64,000 nt of DNA from an uncultured Pelagibacteraceae bacterium (GCA_902635845.1 CACPPK010000001.1:158070-222069), one strand, 5' to 3'; positions 1-10,098 are shown, counted from the first letter of the stretch. The notes: a model not told the origin generated them from the letters alone. Program-made: numbers and translations.

Positions 1-2
1 AT

Positions 3-563
3 GCAGCTGAATATGCTACTAGATATGTTGGAAAACTTTTAGAAATTAGAGAAGAATTAAAAAAAAGAGTTCAAAAAGATAGTATTTTTGATCCTCCACA
101 TTCAACTTTATCAATTGGTGGAATTAAAGGTGGTATTGCCCATAATGTCATTGCAGATAAATGTAGTGTTGAATGGGAAACAAGACCAGTTGTTAAAGAA
201 GATGGAGAATTTGTTACGAAAGAAATTGATAAATATGCAAATGAAGTACTTCTACCAGAAATGAAAAAAGTATTTCCAGATTCATATATTAAAAAAGAAG
301 TGATAGGTGAAGTTGTTGGTTTTAACAGATTAGATGAGTCTGAAGCATGTGAATTTGTATCAAATATAACTGGTGATAATTCTAGAGAAGTAGTTTCTTT
401 TGGAACAGAAGCTGGTTTATTTCAAGAATTAGGTATCAGTACAGTTGTTTGCGGACCTGGATCCATAGAACAAGCTCACAAAATTGACGAGTTCATAGAA
501 TTAAATGAAATGAAAAAATGCCTTAAGTTTTTAGAGGGTGTAAAAGATAAGTCAGTAAATTAA
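3..563 (+). CDS. argE: Acetylornithine deacetylase / ArgE-like M20 deacetylase (5'-truncated by the window edge)
   Basis: Frame is open from base 3 (AAEYATRYVGKLLEIREELK...) into the listed ORF 261-563. FDPPHSTLSIGGIKGGIAHNVI and VSFGTEAGLFQELGISTVVCGPGSIEQAHKIDEF are typical of proteobacterial ArgE. Confidence 0.85.
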   Translation, partial: AAEYATRYVGKLLEIREELKKRVQKDSIFDPPHSTLSIGGIKGGIAHNVIADKCSVEWETRPVVKEDGEFVTKEIDKYANEVLLPEMKKVFPDSYIKKEVIGEVVGFNRLDESEACEFVSNITGDNSREVVSFGTEAGLFQELGISTVVCGPGSIEQAHKIDEFIELNEMKKCLKFLEGVKDKSVN

Positions 564-1993
564 CTCCAGCCACCTACGGCTTTTACTTCTAAAAACTCTT
601 CTAAACCGTGTTCACCTGCTTCTCGACCTATTCCAGAATGTTTAAAACCACCGAAAGGTGCATCAACTGCAATACCTGCTCCATTTACATCAACCATTCC
701 AGATCTTAATTTTCTCGCAACTCTTTGTACTTTTTCGGAATCTTGAGTTTGGATATAATTTGTTAATCCATAAGCAGTATCATTTGCAATTGTTATTGCC
801 TCTTCTTCTGTTTCAAATGGGATAACAGATAAAACGGGTCCAAAAATTTCTGTTCTTGCAACTTCCATATTATTATTTACGTCCGCAAAAACAGTTGGTT
901 TAACAAAGTAACCTTTGTCTAATCCATCAGGTTTACCTGTTCCTCCAGCAACTAATTTTGCACCTTCATCTATTCCTTTTTGAATTAAAGTTTGTATTTT
1001 ATTGTATTGAGTTTCTGAAATAACTGGACCTATATGTTCTCCTTCTTTTTTAGGGTCACCAACCTCAAAACTTTCAGTATATTTTTTTAATCTCTCAATA
1101 GCCTCTTCATACATTGATTTTTCAACTAACATTCTTGTTGGCGCATTACAAGATTGTCCAGAATTTCTAAAACATCTTAAAGCACCTCTTTCAATAGCCT
1201 CTGGATCAGCATCTTTAAAAATTATATTTGCTCCTTTACCACCTAATTCTAAGCTTACTCTTTTAAAATCTTTAGCAGCATTTTGTGAAATCAAAGCTCC
1301 TGCTCTTGTTGATCCCGTAAAAGAAATCATATTAATATCTGGATGACTTGTAAGAGCATCACCTGTTGTTGCTCCATCACCATTAACTAAATTGAACACA
1401 CCTTTTGGAAATTTTACATCATCAATAATTTCAGCAAGTATCATTGAAGATAGTGGTGCTAATTCTGATGGCTTTAAAACCATTGTACAACCTGCAGCTA
1501 TTGCTGGCATTACTTTTAAACAAACTTGGTTCATCGGCCAATTCCATGGTGTTATTAATGCACAAACACCTTTTGGTTCATAAATTAATCTTTGATTAGG
1601 AGCATGCTCACCTAATGGTTTTTCAAATGCAAAATTTTTTAAGTATCTAATAAATGATTTAATATGACTTGCTCCTGTGCCTGCTTGTAATTTTGTTGCA
1701 AAATCTTTTGGAGCACCCATCTCAAGAGTTATAGCTTCTGCAATATCTGCCCATCTTTTCTTATAATTTTCATAAAGTTTTTCTAATAGTGCAATTCTTT
1801 CTTCTTTGGAAGAAAAGGCCCAAGACTCATAGGCATCTTTAGCTGCATTAACAGCAATATCAACATCAGCTTTGTTCCCTAAAGTAATTACTGCACAATT
1901 TTCTTCTGTGGCAGGATCAATTACTTTAATTTCCTCAGAACTGTTTGGCTTAACCCACGCTCCATTAATGTAAAAATTTTTTTTGTCTAACAT
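560..1993 (-). CDS. NAD-dependent aldehyde dehydrogenase
   Basis: ITPWNWPMNQ, SFTGSTRAG, LELGGKGANI and NSGQSCNAPTRM (catalytic Cys) motifs. Paralogous to the ALDH at 15035-16465. Confidence 0.9.
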   Translation of the reverse strand: MLDKKNFYINGAWVKPNSSEEIKVIDPATEENCAVITLGNKADVDIAVNAAKDAYESWAFSSKEERIALLEKLYENYKKRWADIAEAITLEMGAPKDFATKLQAGTGASHIKSFIRYLKNFAFEKPLGEHAPNQRLIYEPKGVCALITPWNWPMNQVCLKVMPAIAAGCTMVLKPSELAPLSSMILAEIIDDVKFPKGVFNLVNGDGATTGDALTSHPDINMISFTGSTRAGALISQNAAKDFKRVSLELGGKGANIIFKDADPEAIERGALRCFRNSGQSCNAPTRMLVEKSMYEEAIERLKKYTESFEVGDPKKEGEHIGPVISETQYNKIQTLIQKGIDEGAKLVAGGTGKPDGLDKGYFVKPTVFADVNNNMEVARTEIFGPVLSVIPFETEEEAITIANDTAYGLTNYIQTQDSEKVQRVARKLRSGMVDVNGAGIAVDAPFGGFKHSGIGREAGEHGLEEFLEVKAVGGWS

Positions 1994-2013
1994 GTTTTGA
2001 CGTTATCCTTTCT

Positions 2014-2973
2014 TTATGTTTTTGCAAATAAATTAGTTAATTCATAAACAATAGTAGCTGCTGCTAAAGAAGTTACTTCTGCATGATCATATGCTGGAGA
2101 AACCTCAACAACGTCTGCTGAAACTAAATTTAATCCAGACAAACCTCTTAAAACATTTACCATTTCTCTTGTAGTCATCCCTGCAATTTCTGGTGTACCA
2201 GTACCTGGAGCAAATGCAGGGTCTAAAACATCAATATCAATTGATAAGTATAAAGGATTGTCTCCCACTCTTTTTCTAATTCTTTCTGCTATTTTATCGG
2301 TTCCTTCTGTTTGAAACTCATCACAATGAATTATTTTAAATCCAAAACTTTCATCATTTTTAATATCATCTCTACTATAAAGTGGACCACGAATTCCAAC
2401 ATGCATAGAAGCATCATCTAAAAATAATCCTTCTTCTCTAGCTCTTCTGAATGGAGTTCCGTGAGTATAAGGTGCACCAAAATATGTGTCCCAAGTATCT
2501 AAGTGGGCATCAAAATGAACTAAAGATACAGGGCCCTTATTTTTTTTATTGATTGCTCTTAACAATGGTACAGCAATAGTATGGTCTCCACCTAAACTTA
2601 TAATTCCTCCAACCTTATTTAATAAATCTGTTGCGCCTACTTCTATTTGTTTAATTGCTTCATCAATACTAAATGGGTTGCAAGCGATATCACCAGCATC
2701 AGCTACTTGTTGGATTTTAAAAGGCTCAACATCATAATTAGGATGATAATTAGTTCTCAAATGTCTAGAGGCTTGCCTGATGCTTTGTGGACCAAATCTT
2801 GCTCCGGGTCGGTAACTTGTGCCAGCATCAAACGGAATTCCAACAATTGCAACGTCACAACTTTCCACATCTCTTAGTTCAGGTAATCTCGCAAATGTGC
2901 TTGGGCCAGCAAATCTTGGAACTTTAGTTCCGCTAACCGGTTGAATTGGATTTTTGTTTCTTTCTTTTTTCAT
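2014..2973 (-). CDS. speB: Ureohydrolase (agmatinase/guanidino-acid hydrolase family)
   Basis: Metal-binding motifs GGDHT, HFDAHLDTW and SIDIDVLDPAFAPGTGTPE. Confidence 0.85.
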   Translation of the reverse strand: MKKERNKNPIQPVSGTKVPRFAGPSTFARLPELRDVESCDVAIVGIPFDAGTSYRPGARFGPQSIRQASRHLRTNYHPNYDVEPFKIQQVADAGDIACNPFSIDEAIKQIEVGATDLLNKVGGIISLGGDHTIAVPLLRAINKKNKGPVSLVHFDAHLDTWDTYFGAPYTHGTPFRRAREEGLFLDDASMHVGIRGPLYSRDDIKNDESFGFKIIHCDEFQTEGTDKIAERIRKRVGDNPLYLSIDIDVLDPAFAPGTGTPEIAGMTTREMVNVLRGLSGLNLVSADVVEVSPAYDHAEVTSLAAATIVYELTNLFAKT

Positions 2974-2987
2974 TTTTTAATAATGTA

Positions 2988-3001
2988 AGATAATATTATC
3001 T
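2988..3001. promoter_or_regulatory. Perfect 14-bp palindrome AGATAATATTATCT in a divergent promoter region
   Basis: agataat|attatct is exactly self-complementary; it lies between divergent starts at 2973(-) and 3027(+). Confidence 0.35.
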
Positions 3002-3026
3002 AATCTAATTCGTCTATAATAATTTA

Positions 3027-3755
3027 ATGAAAATTTTATTTTTATTTATTCTTATTTTTCATATTTCGCATGTAAATGCTGATGAAATTTATAATCTGAT
3101 AAAAATTCCAAATTTAGAAATTTATAAATTAAAAAACGATAATAATATTCGTTATTTAAGCGCTAAAGGTAATTTTAAAATTGGTGTAAATAAGAATATT
3201 TCTTGCGATAAAGTTAATATTAATAATTTAAATTCAAAATTTACTTTAATTGAAAAAAATCTTAATCGATATAATTCTAATTTTCTTAATAAGATAAAAT
3301 TAAAATATATTGTATTTTGTGAAAATTTATTCATCTCTGAAATTAATACAGGGGGAATACCTGATAATAAAAATAGGACATTAATTTTAGATATTAATTT
3401 TAATAAAAAATATTTTGAAAGAATGATACACCATGAAATTTTTCATATGATACAAAACACTCACTTTGAATATTTTGATGAGGATAAATTTTCTTCTTTT
3501 AATCTAACAGCATTTAATTATGCTGAATGTTCAACGTGTTCTGATAGATTAAATTTAGATCTATATGAAAAAACTGATGGTTTTTTAACAGAATATTCTA
3601 AATCTATCCCATCTGAAGATATGGCAGAAATTTTTTCATTTCTAATGACTGATAAGGAAACAATTGAAGATAAAATTAGTAGTGACAAAATCCTAAATAA
3701 CAAAGTGAATTTTATAAAATTAAACTTAGCTAAAATAGATAAAAATATTTTATGA
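3027..3755 (+). CDS. Putative secreted zinc metallopeptidase-like protein
   Basis: N-terminal signal peptide (MKILFLFILIFHISHVNA), HEIFH (HExxH) in MIHHEIFHMIQ, and a downstream Glu in EDMAEIFSFL as possible third ligand. Confidence 0.55.
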   Translation: MKILFLFILIFHISHVNADEIYNLIKIPNLEIYKLKNDNNIRYLSAKGNFKIGVNKNISCDKVNINNLNSKFTLIEKNLNRYNSNFLNKIKLKYIVFCENLFISEINTGGIPDNKNRTLILDINFNKKYFERMIHHEIFHMIQNTHFEYFDEDKFSSFNLTAFNYAECSTCSDRLNLDLYEKTDGFLTEYSKSIPSEDMAEIFSFLMTDKETIEDKISSDKILNNKVNFIKLNLAKIDKNIL

Positions 3756-4402
3756 TTAAAACTATTAAAGCCTCAAAATCAGAAAAAATTTTATTTATAT
3801 TTTTAATTTGTCTTTCAATTTTTGCTTTTACATCTATTTTTTTATTAAAAAATAAATGTCTATTTGTAGAAAAAAATAATTTAAGTAAACTTAATTTTAA
3901 TGATCCAGATAATATTACAGTAATGAATGTTGAGTGTGGAAATGTAATAATTCAACTTTATCCAAATATTTCTCCTAAAGCGGTGGAAAGATTTAAAATT
4001 TTAATTGAACAAAAAATGTATGATGGTTCTGCTTTTTATAAAGTTTCAGAAAATACTTTTGTACAAGCTGGAGATATTGAGTATGGAAATATAAATAATT
4101 TAGATTATTCCAAAATCGGTAGCGGAAAGTCTGGACTGGGATTGTTAAAATCAGAACTGAGTAACGATTTTAAATTTACAGAGGGAAGTGTTGGTTTTGC
4201 TAGATCAACAGAATTTGATACAGAAGATAGTGAATTCTTTATTACATTAAAAGAAATTCCAATTTATCAAGGTGAATATACTCCAATTGGTAAAGTAGTT
4301 TATGGTTTAGATATATTAACTAAAATTAAAACAGGTAATAAGGCGATTTATGTTTTAAGACCTGATTATATTAAAACCTTTAGAATGTTTAATTCTAATT
4401 AA
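3752..4402 (+). CDS. Membrane-anchored cyclophilin-type peptidyl-prolyl cis-trans isomerase
   Basis: N-terminal TM segment; cyclophilin core GNVIIQLYPNISPKAVERF, YDGSAFYKV, FVQAGD, DTEDSEFFITL. ATGA overlap with the upstream gene. Confidence 0.8.
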   Translation: MIKTIKASKSEKILFIFLICLSIFAFTSIFLLKNKCLFVEKNNLSKLNFNDPDNITVMNVECGNVIIQLYPNISPKAVERFKILIEQKMYDGSAFYKVSENTFVQAGDIEYGNINNLDYSKIGSGKSGLGLLKSELSNDFKFTEGSVGFARSTEFDTEDSEFFITLKEIPIYQGEYTPIGKVVYGLDILTKIKTGNKAIYVLRPDYIKTFRMFNSN

Positions 4403-6617
4403 CTAAAGGTTTACCTGTCGATAATGTATGTTTAATTCTTTCTTGAGTTTGTTTTGTTTCTATCAATCTCATAAAAGAATCTAGTTCTAGTTTGTACAGA
4501 TCATCCTCTGATAATATTTTTTCAATAGTAGTGTCTCCACCACTTAAAACGTTTGCAAGCTCAGTTCCAACATGCATACCATGATCTAAAATTACCTTTT
4601 CGTTATATAATTTCTCTAAAACCTTAATCATTTTATCTTTCAACGGCTTTCCAGAAAGCTTAAATTTACACTCTTCTGGAGGAACAAAATCAGTATTTTG
4701 ATTAATTAAATTTTTTGCTTCCTCAAAAAGGCTATTTCTGTTCATTACTTTTTTATCTTCTGGTCTTAAATACTTTAATGGCTCAGCCTCAATTGGAGAT
4801 GTGGCTGTTTTAGCATAACCAATAATATCAAAAACTTTTAGTGGGGCATAATCTGGATCTGATTTTGCTTCGTCTGTTTGTGACCATCTCCACAGCATTT
4901 CTTTACATCCTCCACCTGCTGGAACTAATCCAACAATAGTTTCAACTAATCCAATAACTAAATTTGTGTGTGAGGCAACATAATTACTTTGAACTAAAAC
5001 CTCAAAGCCTCCTCCAAGTGTAAGTCCAGAAGGTGCTGATACAACTGGGTACTTAGAGTATTTTAAAGTTTTGCAAGTATCTTGAAAATATTTAATAAAT
5101 TTTTCAATTGATTTAAAATCACCTTTGTCGGCAAAATTCATAGTATAACTTAAATTCACACCTGCTGAAAATTGCATGCTTTCATTAATTACTATTAAGG
5201 GTTTGTCAGTTGCATTTTTCAATGCATCCATTGAGTCGTAATCTAATGCACAGGCTTTTGTTGTAAACTCAACAATATTAAAATCATTAAATCGATGAAT
5301 TTCGGCAGAATTATTTTTATCCAGTTTAATTGCTGATGGTCTTATTTTTCCTAAAGTTTGAATATCTGTATAAATTTGTCTTTCTCCATAAAAATTTTCA
5401 TCTTTTGTTTTTGATAAATTTTCTAAAAATTTATTATTTTCAAAATTATCAATTCTTTCAAAGAAATTCTTTACCCCTATAGATTTTAACATTTCAAAAG
5501 GACCCATTGCCCAATTAAAACCAAGTCTCATCGCTTCATCAATATCATTAAACTTATCAGTAATTCCTGGAACAAGGGAAGATGCATATTTAATTATTTT
5601 TGAAATTACAATCCAAGCATACTCACCAAACTTATCTTTTCGATTTATTAAATTATTGATGTCAACAGTCTCGATTCCTAAATCTATTTTTTTAGTTGCC
5701 GAATACTCTCCTGTTTCTAAATTAATTGCTTCTAAAATTTTTTGATCTCCACTTTTATTCATTCTATAAAAGCCCCCTTTTCCTTTACGACCTGTGTAGC
5801 CAGTCTCAATTAATTTTTTTACTAATGGAATTTCTTTTGCAACAACTTGAAATTCGTCTTTATCTGAAAGTTCCTTTATAAAGCTTTTTAATACATCGGC
5901 CATCAAATCAATTCCAATTAGATCATATAATCCAAACACCCCTGTCTTAGGTATTCCCATTGGTCTGCCAAAAACTGCATCAGCTTCTTCTATTGAAAGT
6001 TTCATTTTGAAAGCTTCTGTCATAGCAACTTGCATTGCATAAACACCGATTCTATTGCCTAAAAAACCTGGGGTATCATTACAAATTATAGCTCCTTTGC
6101 CAAGCTCTACCTCGCAAAATTTCTTTAATGAATTAATTTTGTTTAAATCATTATTTTCGTTTTTAACAATTTCTAACAACCCCATGTATCTAACTGGATT
6201 AAAAAAGTGAGTGATGCAAAAATCTTTTTTTTCTTCATCATTTAGTTTTTCTGATAAAACTTTAATTGGAATTGATGATGTGTTTGAAGAAACTATTGCA
6301 CCCTTTTTTCTGTTGTTAAATATCTTCTGATAAATATTATGTTTAATATCAATTCTTTCTACTACCGCCTCTACAATCCAATCTGCATCTTTTACAACAT
6401 CAAAATTTTCATCAATATTTCCAATGTTAATATTGTTAATTTTACTTTTATCTATTAGCAAAGGAGGTCTTGATTTATGAATTCTTTCTCTAGCCTTTGC
6501 ACTTATTTCAGTTGTCAAATCTAAAAGAGTAACTGGTATACCTGCATTACATAAGTGGGCAGCTATTCCACTTCCCATTGTGCCAGAACCAATTACTACA
6601 ACTTTTTTAATTTTCAT
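4395..6617 (-). CDS. 3-hydroxyacyl-CoA dehydrogenase / enoyl-CoA hydratase fusion (3HCDH domain N-terminal, FadN-like order)
   Basis: VVVIGSGTMGSGIAAHLCNAGIPVTLLD Rossmann start, HFFNPVRYMGLLEIV, NDTPGFLGNRIG, C-terminal crotonase-like segment LVIGLVETIVGLVPAGGGCKEM. Confidence 0.85.
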   Translation of the reverse strand: MKIKKVVVIGSGTMGSGIAAHLCNAGIPVTLLDLTTEISAKARERIHKSRPPLLIDKSKINNINIGNIDENFDVVKDADWIVEAVVERIDIKHNIYQKIFNNRKKGAIVSSNTSSIPIKVLSEKLNDEEKKDFCITHFFNPVRYMGLLEIVKNENNDLNKINSLKKFCEVELGKGAIICNDTPGFLGNRIGVYAMQVAMTEAFKMKLSIEEADAVFGRPMGIPKTGVFGLYDLIGIDLMADVLKSFIKELSDKDEFQVVAKEIPLVKKLIETGYTGRKGKGGFYRMNKSGDQKILEAINLETGEYSATKKIDLGIETVDINNLINRKDKFGEYAWIVISKIIKYASSLVPGITDKFNDIDEAMRLGFNWAMGPFEMLKSIGVKNFFERIDNFENNKFLENLSKTKDENFYGERQIYTDIQTLGKIRPSAIKLDKNNSAEIHRFNDFNIVEFTTKACALDYDSMDALKNATDKPLIVINESMQFSAGVNLSYTMNFADKGDFKSIEKFIKYFQDTCKTLKYSKYPVVSAPSGLTLGGGFEVLVQSNYVASHTNLVIGLVETIVGLVPAGGGCKEMLWRWSQTDEAKSDPDYAPLKVFDIIGYAKTATSPIEAEPLKYLRPEDKKVMNRNSLFEEAKNLINQNTDFVPPEECKFKLSGKPLKDKMIKVLEKLYNEKVILDHGMHVGTELANVLSGGDTTIEKILSEDDLYKLELDSFMRLIETKQTQERIKHTLSTGKPLVN

Positions 6618-6653
6618 GAGAGACTCTATATATGAATAAATTATTTGGGTAAA

Positions 6654-7508
6654 TTATCTATTTATTCCTCTTAATCTTTCAGATCTTCTTCTTAATAATT
6701 CGGCACTAATTAATATTAATGTAGATAAAATGATTAAACACGTAGCTACTGCAAGAATTGTTGGGCTCAATTGTTCTCTTAAGCCTGTCCACATTTGTAT
6801 TGGAATAGTTGTGTTTTCCAAACCTGCTAAAAACAATACCACAACAACCTCGTCAAAAGATGTAACGAAAGCAAACAAACCCCCAGATATAACTCCAGGC
6901 AATATTAGAGGCAATGTTACTTTCATAAAAGTATTAACAGGATTGCTTCCTAAGCTAGCCGCCGCTCTTGTTACACTATGATCAAAACCAGAAAGTGTTG
7001 CAGTAACAGTAATTACAACAAATGGAGTTCCTAATATTATGTGAGCTAAAACTATTCCTGTATGTGTTGCAGCAAGACCAACTTTTGCCATGAAGAAAAA
7101 AATTGCAACCCCAGAAATAATCAAAGGAACTATCATAGGAGAAATTAAAGTAGCCATTATGATTCCTTTATATGGCATATGCCTGCTACTTAATCCTAAA
7201 GCAGCCAAAGTTCCTAAAATTATCGAGCCTAAGGTTGCAAATATTGCAATTATAAAACTATTTTTTGCAGCTAAGCCCCAAGGATTTTTAGTTCCATAAA
7301 CCATATCTTTATACCATCTTAAAGAAAAAGCATCTGGATCAAGATTTTTCATTCCTTCAGAAAAAACCAAAAACTCTTCTGCATTAAATGATAATGGGAA
7401 AATTACAAATAAAGGCGCTATCAAAAAGAAAAATACAAAAGTACAAATAGCAATATAAATATAATGCCAAATTCTGTATCTTGTTTCCGTATAACTTGGT
7501 AATGCCAT
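6654..7508 (-). CDS. potC: Polyamine-type ABC transporter permease
   Basis: Multi-TM protein with EAA-loop RAAASLGSNPVNTFMKVTLPLILPGVISG; adjacent to the potB-, potD- and potA-like genes. Confidence 0.85.
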   Translation of the reverse strand: MALPSYTETRYRIWHYIYIAICTFVFFFLIAPLFVIFPLSFNAEEFLVFSEGMKNLDPDAFSLRWYKDMVYGTKNPWGLAAKNSFIIAIFATLGSIILGTLAALGLSSRHMPYKGIIMATLISPMIVPLIISGVAIFFFMAKVGLAATHTGIVLAHIILGTPFVVITVTATLSGFDHSVTRAAASLGSNPVNTFMKVTLPLILPGVISGGLFAFVTSFDEVVVVLFLAGLENTTIPIQMWTGLREQLSPTILAVATCLIILSTLILISAELLRRRSERLRGINR

Positions 7509-7510
7509 AA

Positions 7511-8773
7511 TTATCCTAATTTAATATTATCAACTCCAACCAATTTATTATAAATCCAATAAATAACTAAAACTCCACTAAGCAGCATTAATCCCATCGC
7601 AGATGCAAAACTCCAATCTAGGGTTTGTTTCATATGGAATGCAATTTGATTACTAATTAAAGTTCCTGATGCACCACCAACTAATGCTGGTGTAATGTAA
7701 TAACCAATTGCTAAAATAAATACTAGCAAGCATCCTGCTCCTATTCCTGGAATAGTTAATGGAAAGTAAACTTTCCAAAAAGCAACAAAAGGTGTTCCTC
7801 CTAAAGATTTCCCAGCTCTCATCAAACTAGGGGAAATAGTTTTCATGACACTATAAAGCGGAAGAACCATAAAAGGTAACAATATTTGCGTCATAGCAAC
7901 ATAAGTACCTACTTTATTATACATCATCTCAGGCCTGTTATCGTCTGCAACAAGACCTATCAAAACAAAGAAATCATTAACGACTCCTTGTTGTTGTAAC
8001 AAAATCATCCAGCTAGCAGTTCTAACTAATAATGATGTCCAAAAAGGTAAAAGTACACATATCATTAAAAGATTTGAATATTTCATAGGTAAAGTTGCAA
8101 GCAAATGTGCTATTGGATAACCCATTAAGAAGCAAAATAACGTAACAAAAAAAGCAATTTCAAGGGTTCTCAACCATAGAATTCTATGAATTCTTCTATC
8201 CTCTTCTACTTGTGTAATACTTCCATCTGCAGCATAGTACATGTCCATACCTTTTAAGTACTTAGACATTGTATAGGGCGGAGCAGTTCTTTTTATCGCT
8301 TGCCAATACTCAACATTTCTCCAACGTTTATGAACTTTCATAATCTGTTCTTTAATGCTTGTGCTCTCATCAATTTTTTTTCTTTTCACTTGTCTGAAGA
8401 GTTTTTTGGTTATGGAGTTAAAACCATTTTTTTCTTTATTTAGTCTTTGACCAAGTTTTCCGTGTTCTTGTTTTTCAACAAGAACTTTAAAATCATAATA
8501 AAAAGCTGTAAAAACTTCTTCTGGAGGTAATTCTTGTCCGTCCCATTTTTCCATTTCTTTAAAAGTTTTAGGAAGCATATTTGTTATCATTTTATCATCT
8601 ATGCTTCTACTAAACATCTCTCCTATGGGAAAAACGTAAGTAATTATTAAAAATAAAAGTAATGGCGCTACAAGAAGAAAGGCTTTAATTTTATTTTTCT
8701 TCTCAGCTTTTTTTAGACTGACTTCTAATGGAATTCCATCAGTTGTTAATATTTGTTTTGTCTCAGAGCTCAT
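7511..8773 (-). CDS. potB: Polyamine-type ABC transporter permease with large loop after TM1
   Basis: EAA loop RAGKSLGGTPFVAFWKVYFPLTIPGIGAG; long soluble insert after the first TM. Confidence 0.85.
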   Translation of the reverse strand: MSSETKQILTTDGIPLEVSLKKAEKKNKIKAFLLVAPLLLFLIITYVFPIGEMFSRSIDDKMITNMLPKTFKEMEKWDGQELPPEEVFTAFYYDFKVLVEKQEHGKLGQRLNKEKNGFNSITKKLFRQVKRKKIDESTSIKEQIMKVHKRWRNVEYWQAIKRTAPPYTMSKYLKGMDMYYAADGSITQVEEDRRIHRILWLRTLEIAFFVTLFCFLMGYPIAHLLATLPMKYSNLLMICVLLPFWTSLLVRTASWMILLQQQGVVNDFFVLIGLVADDNRPEMMYNKVGTYVAMTQILLPFMVLPLYSVMKTISPSLMRAGKSLGGTPFVAFWKVYFPLTIPGIGAGCLLVFILAIGYYITPALVGGASGTLISNQIAFHMKQTLDWSFASAMGLMLLSGVLVIYWIYNKLVGVDNIKLG

Positions 8774-8780
8774 AAAAAAA

Positions 8781-8806
8781 TAGGGCGGTTAGTCATAACC
8801 GCCCTA
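8781..8806 (-). terminator. Rho-independent terminator/attenuator between potD and potB
   Basis: Perfect 10-bp stem TAGGGCGGTT-agtcat-AACCGCCCTA followed on the minus strand by a T7 run that abuts the potB ATG. Confidence 0.8.
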
Positions 8807-8841
8807 AATATATTATATAAATTCAGTGTTTAAAACTGAAA

Positions 8842-9960
8842 TTATAGGCCTGCTTTCATTGCTTCCCACTTTTCACCAATCTCTGTTCCGTTATCTGCCC
8901 AGTAGAAAGGATCAACTAAGAAATAGTTCTTAGTGTTTGCAGGAGCTGTTGGCATTTGAGGCATCATCTCTGTTTTACCATCTTTGTACCATGGCTCACC
9001 AGCTTTGATTACATCAAGAGAAGATTTTCTCCATGGAGCATATGCAATGTACTTAGCGCTACCTGCTAACATTTCAGTGTTAGTCATCATGGCTAAAGCT
9101 TTTTTAGCATTTGCTTCATCTGGACCACCTTTAACAAGTGCAAAATATTCATAGTCTAAACCTTGACCATCCCATACTTGTTTAATTGGTGCACCTTCAC
9201 CTACTTCAGCGTTAAAGAATCTTCCGTTCCAACCAGTTGCCATTACAACTTCACCAGCAACTAATAGTTCAGGTGGTTGAGCACCTGCAGACCAGAATAC
9301 ACATCCACCATTTGGATCTGTACATAATTCTTTAATTTTGTTCATAGCTCTATCAAGACCACCTTCGGCTTCAAGTTTTCTGTAGATTAATTCTCCACCT
9401 TTACCCATTTTTACACCGTCAGCAGCTAAAGCAATTTCTAAATTAGTTAAAGCACTTTTGTAGATTGCTCTTTTTCCAGGGAATTTTTTAGTGTTAAAGA
9501 AGTCCTTAATTGTTTTAGGCTCTTTACCACCAAATGCTCTTGTATCAAAAGCATAGTTCCAAGAATATAGAATATTACCTACAGCACATTCACTTGGCAT
9601 TCCTGTGAAGAAGTCTTCACTTGCAGGAGTTCCATCTGGTGCAGCTGGGAAGTCTTTGTCAAAATCAAATTTAACAAATAAACCTTCATCACATCCATTA
9701 ATCGTATCGAATGCAAATAAGTCTATAATATCCCAAGTTATAGCACCTGCTTCTTTTTGTGCTTTGATTTCTGATAAACCACCAGAATAGTCAACCCAGT
9801 TGATTTCTATTCCAAGTGCTTTAGCAGTAGGATCACCATACCCAAGCTTTTGAGACTCTGTATAAGCTCCACCCCATGATGCTACAGTAACAGCAAAGGC
9901 TGAAGAAGTTAGAGATACAACAAAAGAAAGAGCTAGTAATAATTTACTTATTTTTCTCAT
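8842..9960 (-). CDS. potD: Extracellular substrate-binding protein, spermidine/putrescine type
   Basis: Signal peptide MRKISKLLLALSFVVSLTSSAFA; periplasmic-binding fold (VASWGGAYTESQKLGYGDP); located between ATPase and permease genes. Confidence 0.85.
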   Translation of the reverse strand: MRKISKLLLALSFVVSLTSSAFAVTVASWGGAYTESQKLGYGDPTAKALGIEINWVDYSGGLSEIKAQKEAGAITWDIIDLFAFDTINGCDEGLFVKFDFDKDFPAAPDGTPASEDFFTGMPSECAVGNILYSWNYAFDTRAFGGKEPKTIKDFFNTKKFPGKRAIYKSALTNLEIALAADGVKMGKGGELIYRKLEAEGGLDRAMNKIKELCTDPNGGCVFWSAGAQPPELLVAGEVVMATGWNGRFFNAEVGEGAPIKQVWDGQGLDYEYFALVKGGPDEANAKKALAMMTNTEMLAGSAKYIAYAPWRKSSLDVIKAGEPWYKDGKTEMMPQMPTAPANTKNYFLVDPFYWADNGTEIGEKWEAMKAGL

Positions 9961-10066
9961 TATTCCTCCGTTTAAACGTTAATATAAATTAATTTATATA
10001 AGTAAAAGTACAACAAATAGGGGTGGCTAAGTCAACAGCTGATTTTGTCATTAAAATATATATTAG

Positions 10067-10086
10067 ATATATATATATATATATAT
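10067..10086. repeat. (AT)10 microsatellite inside an AT inverted repeat
   Basis: Uninterrupted alternating AT at 10067-10086; flanking arms TAAAATATAT (10052-10061) and ATATATTTTA (10081-10090) are reverse complements. Confidence 0.9.
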
Positions 10087-10098
10087 TTTATAGTGTAA

